DNA from: Axinella damicornis
Lineage: Eukaryota > Porifera > Demospongiae > Axinellida > Axinellidae
Length of the DNA stretch: 64,000 nucleotides
Reading direction: 5' to 3'
Assembly: GCA_963931865.1 (NCBI GenBank)
Contig: OZ007505.1
Location: forward strand, 11,937,101-12,001,100
Part shown: piece after piece, positions 12,124 to 22,000 of the stretch
Layout of the letters: each line of letters opens with the position of its first letter
Position numbering within the stretch: the stretch's first letter is position 1
The notes under the pieces: model-generated
The model's database searches: none
Seen by the model: the letters and a program-made list of their open reading frames with translations, nothing else
What the model was told of the DNA's origin: nothing
Translations under genes and position numbers: made by a program

Positions 12124-12266
12124 GTACGTACGTACGTACGTAGCTACTTATTCGTGCACGTGCGTGGTCGGTCCTTATTCCGTTCCATTTAATTTCGTTT
12201 CGTTTCGTTTCGTAATGCTGATGTGATACATGAGCCTTAAGGTGAAAACAAACAGTATATACCTAC

Positions 12267-14900
12267 CTACATAGAATGTAACAATCTTTTAAACACAGAG
12301 ATAGATGATGCGTGCTTAACAGAATTAGGTAAAGCATTCCACAGAGTAATGACACTAGGTACAAATGATGAAAACATGTACTGTGTGCGAGCAAATGGCC
12401 TACTAAAGTTAGTGTGTTGGTTGGTGCTATATGGGAAGTCATGGTTATGTTGTACAAATACTCCTGGAGGAAAGTAGGAGAAGTTGCCGATAATTTTGTA
12501 CATAGTGGTAAGTTTCAGAAAGTTGCGGCGAGTGGAAAGTGGTGGAAAGTTCAAAAGTTGTAGCATACTGTCATAGTCAAGGTTCCATTGTTGCAGACAG
12601 ACCTTACATGCAAATTTTTGCACTGATTCCAGAGACTGGATGCCTTTGTTTGTGTATGGGTCCCATAGTTGAGATGCATATTCTAAATGAGGCCTTATGC
12701 AGGTCAGATAGAGACATCTCAAAGTATTAGTGTCAGCCCAGCTGGAAAAACGTCTATGTAACATACTAATGAGTTTCCTGGCTTTACTACAGATATGTTG
12801 AATGTGGTCGTTCCAGTTGAGTGTAGAAGTCACTGTAACTCCTAAGTATCGATAGCTGTCCACCTGCTCCATGATACAGCTACCCAGGAACAATCCACTA
12901 GATGGATAAAGGGGGTGTCTCTTCTTTGAAGCAATAATGTATTTGCATTTGGATGGATTCAGTTTGAGATGACAAGCTCGTGTACATCCATTGATAGCAT
13001 CAATGTCTTGTAGGTATCGATAGTCTTCAGGACAGTAGATGGGCTTGAAAAGCAGGATGTCATCCGCTAGTTTAGATCCACTAGTAAGTGGCAGAGAGCA
13101 CGCACAATTTATATACACTAGGAATAATAGTGGACCTAAAACCGAGCCCTGGGGTACACCAGATGTTACAGGAGTAGTATCAGAGGATGCACCGTCGACA
13201 ACAACAAATTGTTTCCTGTCACAGAGGTAACTTGTGATCCATTGAAGAATGTGCGGATTCAAACCATGATCCCTTAGCTTTTGTAGAAGAGGTACTGTAT
13301 CAAAAGCTTTTTGTAAGTCGAAAAAGACAAGGGCGATGTCGGCACCAGATTCCAGCATCTGGAGAATTTCATTAAAAGTGGATATAAGAGCAGTCACAGT
13401 AGATTTTCCGGCAGTAAATCCCCATTGATCTTTAGCCAGCAAGTTATTTTCTGTCAGATGATTGTACACCACACTGTGGATATGCCGTTCCAATAGCTTG
13501 CTGATGACTGGGGGAAGTGAAATAGGTCTATAGTTACGAGGATTATCTGTGTTTGGTGAAGCCTTAGGAATTGGTACAACGGAAGAAATCTTCCACCGAT
13601 GAGGTACTTTTCCCGTTTTGATGGATAAATTGAACAGCCTTGTTACAAGGGGAGAAATTGTGTGGGCTGTGTTCTTCAGCATTGTTCCGGATATTCCATC
13701 TGGTCCTGATGCCTTGCTGGTATCAATTGCAAGAAGTAGGCCAAGGACCTCATCCTCTGAGCAGAAAATATTTTCAGGCAGTTCTGCTGAGGAGTTTACG
13801 GAAAAAATCTGGGAGTCAGCTTCAGTTAGAGGAGGAACAGTTGAATTGAAATTTTGGGAGAGAACCTCATTTAGCATTGAGGCCTTGTCAACATTTGTGG
13901 AAGCAATAATTGAACCATTGTTCAGGGTGGGAATTTGGCTGGATGCCTTCTTCAAAACTTTTACTGTTTTCCAGAACTGTTTGCTACCTTGACTAGACAC
14001 TTTCTTCAAATGATCCTTCTTCGCCTGCCTAAGTGTATGCACAAATTGGTTTCTCAGTGAAGTGTATTTCTTCCATGTAGTCGTGCCTCCTGTTTCCCTT
14101 GCTTTCTTATAGGCACTGTTTCTTTTCCTGATTTTGGCTCTGATGCTTCTGCTCATCCATGGTAAGTTACGCCTAGGAAAGATGGTAGCCCTAGGAATAC
14201 ATTCTTCCATGATAGTCATGAATTTGCTCTCCCATGTGGTCCATACTGTGTCTATGTTTGTCTCATTATCCAGGAAAGTCCAGTCAGTTGCATTGATGAG
14301 TCTGTTAGCCTTGTCAAAGTCGGCATGAGAGTACCTCCAGATAGTTCGTTTTCTACTCTTCACAGGTGGCGTGTTCTGGAAGCACTTAATGGTAAGATTG
14401 ATACCATTGTGATCAGAATTGCCTAAAGGTGGAATTACATTACAAGACACCAGCTGAGAGGGAGATGATAAGAGTACAAGGTCTATAAGTGATGCTCTTC
14501 CAGAAGGGCTGATATGAGTAGCCTGGGGGACAACCTGCGTTAGTACAAAACTCTGTATAAAAATAGATAACTTAGAAAACAAGGGATGACTCTGTTTACA
14601 AAAATCTATATTAAAATCTCCGAGTAATACAAAACTAGATAAAATAGCTACATCTAAGTTTTCTATAACAGAGTAAAGGTCATCCAAAGCCATGTTTTTG
14701 TCAGGTGGTCGATACCACAACCCAATGTACACCTTCTGATGAGCATTGTTTATATTGTGAAGTGACACAAGCAAAAACTCCAGTTCCTTAGGGCCACACA
14801 TTGTCACTTGGAATTCAAATTTATTAGAGATGTACAATGCAATCCCACCTCCATGTCTGTTGCGATCGCACCTTACACATTGGTTCCTGGAATGGCACAT
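12267..14900 (-). CDS. LINE endonuclease/reverse transcriptase ORF
   Basis: An open frame of 877 codons. Its start lies inside the AP endonuclease: RHGGGIALYI, then LLGDFNIDF, then the SDHNG block that holds the catalytic Asp-His. The RT follows, with YRPISLPPVISKLLE, DQWGFTAGKST, FFDLQKAFDTV (first catalytic Asp), SGVPQGSVLGP and LADDILLF (catalytic pair, with Leu in place of the usual Tyr or Phe). The tail has YRYLGVTVT and ASQLWDPYT, usual in CR1/Jockey-group elements. Its N-terminal part, including the ETW glutamate block, is in the neighbouring frame, 14873-15787. All named RT motifs are intact, which suggests recent activity of the family. The product would nick target DNA and copy LINE RNA at the site. 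Confidence 0.9.
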   Translation of the reverse strand: MCHSRNQCVRCDRNRHGGGIALYISNKFEFQVTMCGPKELEFLLVSLHNINNAHQKVYIGLWYRPPDKNMALDDLYSVIENLDVAILSSFVLLGDFNIDFCKQSHPLFSKLSIFIQSFVLTQVVPQATHISPSGRASLIDLVLLSSPSQLVSCNVIPPLGNSDHNGINLTIKCFQNTPPVKSRKRTIWRYSHADFDKANRLINATDWTFLDNETNIDTVWTTWESKFMTIMEECIPRATIFPRRNLPWMSRSIRAKIRKRNSAYKKARETGGTTTWKKYTSLRNQFVHTLRQAKKDHLKKVSSQGSKQFWKTVKVLKKASSQIPTLNNGSIIASTNVDKASMLNEVLSQNFNSTVPPLTEADSQIFSVNSSAELPENIFCSEDEVLGLLLAIDTSKASGPDGISGTMLKNTAHTISPLVTRLFNLSIKTGKVPHRWKISSVVPIPKASPNTDNPRNYRPISLPPVISKLLERHIHSVVYNHLTENNLLAKDQWGFTAGKSTVTALISTFNEILQMLESGADIALVFFDLQKAFDTVPLLQKLRDHGLNPHILQWITSYLCDRKQFVVVDGASSDTTPVTSGVPQGSVLGPLLFLVYINCACSLPLTSGSKLADDILLFKPIYCPEDYRYLQDIDAINGCTRACHLKLNPSKCKYIIASKKRHPLYPSSGLFLGSCIMEQVDSYRYLGVTVTSTLNWNDHIQHICSKARKLISMLHRRFSSWADTNTLRCLYLTCIRPHLEYASQLWDPYTNKGIQSLESVQKFACKVCLQQWNLDYDSMLQLLNFPPLSTRRNFLKLTTMYKIIGNFSYFPPGVFVQHNHDFPYSTNQHTNFSRPFARTQYMFSSFVPSVITLWNALPNSVKHASSISVFKRLLHSM

Positions 14901-15787
14901 TCTGATTCCATGATGTCTTCACTAAGCCAGGTTTCAGTAAGGCACACTACATCGGGTTTTTCAATGTCACACTGGGCAGACAATTCATCCAGTTTAGGAT
15001 ACAGGCTTCTTGCATTAAAATACAGTATGCGCAAATTTTTTGAACACTGATTTTCCACATGCGAGCGATCGGTGTTACCACTGCGAGAGTTTTCACCCTC
15101 CACAGAAGGCGGAAAGTCAAAACTTAGGTCTGGGGTGGCAAGGGCGGAGCCTGAGAAAAATTTCCAGGTGCATGGCATGGTTCTAACTTCCAAGATGTTT
15201 GCAGCGATACCCTCTCCCATCCATGCAGACTCTAGCTTTTCCAATGAATCCTCTTCCATGTAAATTAGGAACCACCATCTAATCTTGTTTCCAGGGAGGC
15301 GTTTGTACTTGCGCTTTACAACCATATTGCCAATTTGAGGTACTGCTTCAGGAGAAACTAGATTCGACACAGTGTTCTTGACCGCACCACTTGAACAGGA
15401 TTTTACAGTACCCCATATCCGTCTAACCCCGCTGACTCTGACCTTTTGAGTGTCAGTATTCACACCTGGATCTAGGGTATTGTTTTGACTCACCAGGGTA
15501 CCGTTGACCCGCTGACTGTCTGTCTGGGTTTGAGTGCTGGGACCTTCGTTTGACAAGCCTTCCCCTTGTGAGTTAGTTTTCGGCGGTTCCCCTGTCCGTG
15601 GGTTAGGCTGCACCCTTCCATCCTGATGACTGGCACCTCCTCGAGAGTTGGTACCTCCGTGACCGCGATTCCGATTGCCATTTCCAGCTCTACGTCGGCC
15701 GCTGTTACTGTTCGAATTCGGGTTGGTTTGGGGCGTAGCACTTCTCGATCCTTGCTGTCGGCTCCCCCTGCCGCAACCGTAGCCCAA
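14873..15787 (-). pseudogene. LINE linker and start of AP endonuclease, frame-separated from the RT
   Basis: It encodes a low-complexity linker with NPNSNSNSGRRR, then a folded segment (IRWWFLIYMEEDSLEKLESAW), and then the endonuclease start LRILYFNARSLYPKLDELSA and VVCLTETWLS (ETW is the metal-binding glutamate block). The frame should continue into CDRNRHGGG but that is in another frame, so a one-base change lies within 14873-14900. Confidence 0.75.
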
Positions 15788-15963
15788 GTTTCACCAGCGT
15801 TGCTCCTTGCATTCGTTTGGAGTTCCTGTACCTGAACGGTAAGGGCGGCTACGGCCTCGCGGAGCTCGCAGATGATCTTCATCTGCATGTTTGAGCTACA
15901 TCTCGGGCAGTGAAAAGGCTCCTCCGTCTTCAACTTCGCGAATTCTGACTTAGGGAGGCACAC
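15490..15963 (-). pseudogene. LINE ORF start: end of PHD finger and coiled-coil-like helix
   Basis: The frame begins in the last PHD cysteines (PFHCPRC), followed by a helix with LREAVAALTVQVQELQ, as in the ORF1-like region of CR1 elements, then WATVAAGG. After about 15780 the neighbouring frame looks more like the true continuation. The PHD start lies beyond the inserted element, at 16543-16590. Confidence 0.6.
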
Positions 15964-15965
15964 GC

Positions 15966-16534
15966 GGGCGTTACTAAAACCCGGGACGGGACGGGACGGA
16001 GGCGGGACGTCCCGTCCCGTCCCGGCTACTAAAATCCGGGACGCGCATGGCCGTCTTTATTCAGTGGACTGGATTCGGGACGCGCATGGCCATCTGTACT
16101 GTATTCTGTAAGCAGGAACGGAAGCGCCACGGCCAAACTTGGCAGGAGCATGCATAAACAGTTCAAGAAGCTGAAAAATGGTTGTACCACTTGGTATACG
16201 ACAGTTTGCTAGCAATGACCGCCATGTGTTCCTCGAAGTCGTCGTCAGATCATGGACGAATTCGCACCGAAACGAAGTCGAGCTGGTTTTGCATGGTAGG
16301 ACCACGGCAGGCTGTCTACATGGTGACAGCTGTGTTGGTACACCTCGCGTACTTGGTAAGCTATTATCTACGGTGGCAGCTATATAGTGCCGTTCCGCAA
16401 TTTCCTGTTTTCTGGCCTTCAGAAATGACAAGCGCAACTTTCTGTGAGTCCAGTCCAGTCCCGGATTTTAGCAGCCGGGACGGGACGGGACGTCCCGCCT
16501 CCGTCCCGTCCCGTCCCGGGTTTTAGTAACGTCC
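15966..16534. mobile_element. 569-bp inverted-repeat DNA element with 8-bp duplication, inserted in the LINE PHD finger
   Basis: The ends are GGGCGTTACTAAAACCCGGG and the complement GGACGTTACTAAAACCCGGG, with matching arms of over 65 bp that contain repeated GGGAC motifs. GCACACGC flanks both sides (15958-15965 and 16535-16542). Removing the element and one duplicate restores the LINE reading from RTCV into CLPK. An 8-bp duplication fits hAT-, P- or Merlin-type transposases (established knowledge). No transposase is encoded, so it is non-autonomous. Confidence 0.88.
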
Positions 16535-17105
16535 GCACACGCAGGTTCTATGTAGCCAACATTGACATTCGCCATCACAGAAGACAGATTCGGGTATGCC
16601 CACCTAACCCTGAGTTTGCACCAATCTGCTGCTTGCAATCTGCTGCTCGGTACCCATAGATTCTGGTGAACATCATAATCCCCCTCGTTTAATTCGGCGC
16701 CGGGCAGCCGTCTCTGTGTATTATGTATGCATGTAGGTGGAAATATCCCAAGACAACAATGTACACTATCGTCTTGTAAACTGTTGCAAGTAAAAGTGCA
16801 CTGAATTGTGTATTGCCAGTCCTGTGAGGGTATGTGACTACCTCCATAGGGTATGTGTTTGATGAGTTGTGTGTGTGTGTACTTCAAGTATGTGGAAGGT
16901 TCTGCCTGTTAGTTATGTAACTTTCCCAGTTAGTTGTTACTGAACATGGGTGTTGGACTCAGACATGAAAGCAGTCTCACTTGCTACAATACCTACTACT
17001 TGTACAGCAAAGTTACCATAACTGCATGCTAAAGTACCCACCTTCCCAGGCTCCAGTCAGTGTATGGATTTTGAGCACGTTAATCACTCCAAAAAATAAT
17101 TCAAG

Positions 17106-17999
17106 TTGACATTAACTATAATATCACACAGGGGGGCAATTGCTGAGTCACACGCTAGGCTGCGTGCAGAGCAGAAAGAGAGAAACCAGGTGAAGCTGGA
17201 GACAGCCATGGAGAATATGGATGTCAAGAAGCAGCGTACAGTCAGGAGGGCAGTTGATGGGAAAAACTCAAACTGGCTATCAGTAATGCCAATTGCCCGT
17301 CATCAGTTTGATCTCTCTGCTGCGGAATTCCGTGATGCCTTGGCCATTCGTTACTCCCGGCCTCTTTTGAGGATGCCTGCCAATTGCGATGGATGTGGGG
17401 CCCCCTTTGACCTCACACATGCCCTTGACTGTAAGAAAGGAGGGCTAGTCACTCAGCGACACAATGAAGTGAGGGATGCCCTGGGAGACATTGCTGGTAT
17501 GGCCTACAGGGAAGTGATAAGAGAACCAATTGTGAGGGATGCTAATGATTCTGCAGGAATACCTGCCCTTGTAGCAGACCTAGGTGTGAGGGGTGTGTGG
17601 CAGCCACAGGCTGAGGCGTTGTTTGATGTACGTGTTGTTGACACTGACGCCCAGTCTTATAGCCAGCGCGCTGTCACGGCTGTCCTTTCGTCAGCTGAGA
17701 GAGAAAAGAAAAGGGAGTATGCACACGCAGCAGAGGCACGGCATGCATCATTTACCCCGTTTGTATTGTCAATTGATGGACTTTTGACACGAGAGGCACA
17801 ATTTGTCGTTAGACGATTTGCCGACAAACTCTCCACCAAGTGGGGTAAACCCTATGGTAAAGTGATGGGCTGGGTGAGGACCAGACTGTCATTTGCCATC
17901 CTGCGGGCAACCAGTCGATGTGTACGTGGCTGCAGAGTGATGTGGAGGAGGGGAATCGGCATGGAGGATGGGGCAGGCCTGGCTGCGGCCATGCATTAG
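17106..17999 (+). pseudogene. C-terminal domain of a retroelement protein (zinc-binding plus nuclease-like)
   Basis: An open frame of 297 codons. The real start may be a splice acceptor or truncation near 17131 rather than the ATG. It has a short finger-like CDGCGAPFDLTHALDC, then GGLVTQRHNEVRDALGD, then VADLGVRGVW followed by ALFDVRVVDTDAQSY, a Trp- and Arg-rich MGWVRTRLSFAILRAT segment and a stop at 18000. This order is familiar from multicopy proteins in sponge and cnidarian genomes, where it follows a reverse transcriptase; the central part resembles a PD-(D/E)XK-type nuclease fold (inference). No RT lies upstream, so this is a fragment. It ends 1.1 kb before the SH2 gene and is in the same orientation but is not part of it. 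Confidence 0.6.
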
Positions 18000-18533
18000 T
18001 ATCTCCCTGCTGTATTTATTATTTTTATATATTCGTAAATAGTTATTATTGTTGTGTATTATGCTCAATTTTGTCTTGTACTCTGTTTATAGCTAGGTGC
18101 TGGACACCCAACATAATATATTATACTTTCCGGTTAGTTGACTTATGTACTTTCTGATCCATAACCTTCTGTTCTTGTATGTACTTATGTGAAGTGTATG
18201 TTCTTGTTTTGTACTTTTATATATATTGAGAAAAAAAAAGATAAAACACTATAATATCACATTGAACTATAACTGTGAAGGCCACAGTAAACACTATGTT
18301 GGAATAGAGAATTTCTTCCACATGTAAGCTATACCATCCTATGGAAACTATGGACCACTGTGCTGGTTGCGGCTGCAGTTGAAAGAGGGAACATCAGATT
18401 CATTTAGCTACGTATAATTTAACCCAAGTCTATATCTACATTGTCGATTGACGATTCGTTCACAGAAATAAATTCGCTCATAATTGTATTGAGTTTTGAT
18501 CATGGATCAATGTGGCAGGAAGTGGCGTTACAT

Positions 18534-18628
18534 TAGCCTCGTACCCAGTCCCACGCCCAGCTTTTCGTCGCTGCTTTACCGTACTAAGCAGCGACGAAAA
18601 GCTGGGCGTGGGACTGGGAACGAGGCTA
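18534..18628. mobile_element. 95-bp TAG-family MITE with 9-bp duplication
   Basis: The termini are TAGCCTCGTACCCAGTCC and GGGAACGAGGCTA. GCGTTACAT occurs on both sides (18525-18533, 18629-18637). The arms form a hairpin around TTTACCGTACTAAG. It lies just upstream of the first SH2-gene exon that can be recognised. Confidence 0.92.
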
Positions 18629-19091
18629 GCGTTACATACCTGGTTTGTACCACAGACAGGAAACGAATCTCGTATTAATACTACCTCACTGCAGCAATCT
18701 GTTTGTAAAACTCGACTGCAGCACGAAATAATTATGATGCAGCGCTCCAGACTCGTCCGCCGCCGATGCAGTCTCCCCTTTGTATGTGGAGATGACAACA
18801 TCCGAGGCCGGCATCCTAATAAAGTTAGTCTATAAAGAGTAGGTTAGTAACTGTTGTTAGTCCGCCGATCCATACCCAGACCGGTACTCACTTAGAATTT
18901 CCGATTCCTTAGAGCTTGTTTTGTTTAGTGGAAGGAAACCACGTAGCTACAGCAACTAGTGCAAAATTCAGGGTGAGGCAGAAGCCTGAGTAGTAGCCTG
19001 GTATACAATATGTACTTGAGTTGAGCTTGAGACTATTTCATGTCACTTAGTTAGCTAACAACTGTGATGATCAATATTTCAATCTGTTTAG

Positions 19092-22000
19092 AGGCTACTG
19101 AAGGGAAGCTCAATGGGATCCATGATCAGCATTTATGATGAAGAGTCTGTGTCATCAACCTCCTCTGAAGACTCTAGCAGGTAATAATTATGGTGTATGT
19201 TGTTCCTTATGAGCACACAGTGGTTTGGAATTGAAACCCAACCTGACATCATTTTTTTGCGAATGCAGAAATGGATAACAAAAATGGAAGACAGCCGCCA
19301 TGTTGGTGTGCTTGATCTTCGAGATCATATAGCTAGCCTCTATGGTGTATGCAAAAGCACTCTAACAATAGTAGTAGTTGTGTTGAATCGGACGAAATGG
19401 TATATCTCTGTAGGCTATATAAATGCTTAGCAGTGAAAGGGCGCTCATTTCGATCTGTGTATTATGGTACAACAGAATGGTGGCACAAGCTTAGTTGAAA
19501 TGTCACAGAAAAATGGCAATCACAATTGGTTTATTCCACTAATGAAGGGTACACTGATTACAACAATACATGGTGCATGCGCATTGACGTATGTGAAATT
19601 AATCCTGTGCATAGTAGCCGAGTTGTGAAAACACAACACCTTCACCTGCATTCATCATTCTGTGGTTGTGTGGGCTTTTGACAGGGGTCATTTGATCTTA
19701 TTATTGTGTATCTGATGTTATCAATAGTCTTGCTTGTATTACGTGTGCATATTTATGAAATTACACACCCTGTAGCTGTGGTTCAGATGCAACAAACAGA
19801 CAAGTGCATGGAGAGTGTGACTACCTGTCTTGTTATCCTTGGTATGGAATAACTTTGTCTCAACGACAAAATTTAATATTCAGATAATTATCCATTAGCT
19901 GAATTGGTTGTTTTGTTTATAGGTCTACGCATGCAAACCAAAATCTCAATTCAATGTCTCAAGTTAATTTGGTTTGCTAAACTGAAGTTTCAGGCAATCA
20001 CCCACTAAAGGTATTGATCACTGAGTGGGTCTTACATGTTTACTTTTAGGTACATTGGGAATCTGAATCGACTTGTTGCTGAGCAGTATCTAGAAGGAAT
20101 GAGGGACGGGACGTATTTGGTCAGGCAAAGTCAATCAAATTCAGATTATACACATGCCATTTGTGTCAGGTAGGTATATCAGTGATGAGCATGTGACCTC
20201 CTATGTACATGTATTCCATACAAATTCCTGTACCTGGTCCCATGAATGTGGTTGTAGTTGGTTTGACTTACATGACTTGTATATAGTATAAGGTACCGCA
20301 ATACCTCTCATAATTATACCAGTAGACATGCCTGTGTAGTTCATGAGTGTAGCATGGAATATGTATAGCAATGGCATTTCAACAGCAACCTACTCATCCT
20401 TTTATATACCTTTGTAAGAGTGCATCTGGCTGTGTAAGCAACCCTGCCTGAGTCTATGTGGTTGTAGTTCACTCACAGAAAACCATCGATGGTCAATAAG
20501 CAACCATCAAAAGCTATGTTATTCCATCTATTTGAAGTCACAAAGTGATCCTTATGTGGCCTTGTAAGAGAGACTTATGTTAATATTGGAATGCAAAGCA
20601 TTCCAATATTAACATAATTATAATATAATATTATACATGCCAATTTATAAGCCATGCGTGTAGGGAATAGCTCATGGTTGCACTATGTTGAAGGTTCAAT
20701 AGAATCCTATACAGTAATCAAAAGAGGTTTCTATCATTATATAGAGGAAGGCTTCTCTCGCTATATAGCTGGTTTGTTTCTTACTGGCTGTATGCAGAGC
20801 CATGAGTTTGAAACGTATGGCTGATGTAACTTATTCCCTCATCTTAAAACTCATAATTCTGAGCCAGCCTACTACATATTGAAGAGAAAATTATAACTAC
20901 TGGGTAATAACAAAACGGGGTAGGAAAATTGTAATGAAATGTGTCTAATCTGTACACTGAAAACTCAGAATTCTGCAATCCTGGATCAGGCATGTGGTTC
21001 CTCGGGTTGAAATATCACACAATGAGCAATAGTATAAGTTCTGTGTTACCATAATTATTATAATAACTGTTGAACTGCACATACAATCTATGTAATCAAA
21101 CTCAGATGGATGAGTGTGTCATTTCATGTGCGTCTCTACACGAGTGAGGGAATGTATTCAATATCAAATGACCATTCCCCTACATTTCGTTCCATTGAGG
21201 TGAGTTTATCATAATAGTAATAGTGTAGCTACTGCAGTTATGTTAGCAAACCTTGAACCCTTATTGCTAAGATTACGGCTAGGACTAGAAATCACGGTCT
21301 GCTAAACTCCCTATTAGCTTTACAAAAGGACTTGCATCAGAACAGGTAGGATAGTATGGTACAAGATCAGTACTTTGCAGTGAAGGCCACACATGTGAGT
21401 CTAAAGTACAGGTAATTTGAAACCCAAACTCAGTGCATGATAATTAATAGCACTTAGTTACAAACTGCTCAAACTGACCTGCTGACTCACTGGTTGTCAT
21501 TGAAATTTCAGGAACTTGTGGTACATTTCCAGGAGCACTCACTTGCCTGTAAGTACCCTGCAATCGATACGAGTCTGCTACACCCCTATCGAGACGAACT
21601 GGCAAGAGTTGAATTGGAAGGTAAATTAACAACTCAGCGATGTTCCAGTCAATTGTTCCTGTACTGGCTGTTATCGTATTAAAGCTTGTATAATTATTTA
21701 TAGTCGATCAAGGTACGTCCTATCCAGACCCTGAAGTCTGTGTACCGTATTTACGCTAATTTATTGGTAAATCCAATCTGATGGCCGTTGAAGAAATTCT
21801 ATTCCTCAAATTTCCACGAATCGTCCTATCCAGACCCTAAAGTCTGTGTACCGTATTTACGCTAATTTATTGGTAAATCCAATCTGATGGCCGTTGAAGA
21901 AATTCTATTCCTCAAATTTCCACGAATCCAATTTAGTAAAAGCCTAGTACACTAATTATTTAAATCCTGTCTGAAGAAATGTACTTGTCAAAACTACATC

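Larger units (their letters stand above)
12267..16620 (-). mobile_element. CR1-like LINE retrotransposon, nearly complete, with frameshifts and an insertion
   Basis: Read on the minus strand, the element has a PHD-type finger (CDGECQCWLHRTCV, 16590-16543, continuing after the inserted element as CLPKSEF...PFHCPRC), then a linker rich in Asn, Arg and Gly, an AP-type endonuclease, a reverse transcriptase and a C-terminal tail ending near 12267. PHD fingers are known from CR1-like LINEs. At least two frame changes are visible: one near 15780 in the linker and one in 14873-14900 inside the endonuclease. An in-frame stop precedes the PHD part near 16610, so the true 5' end is not resolved. It is probably dead as a unit, although its RT frame is long and open. 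Confidence 0.85.
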
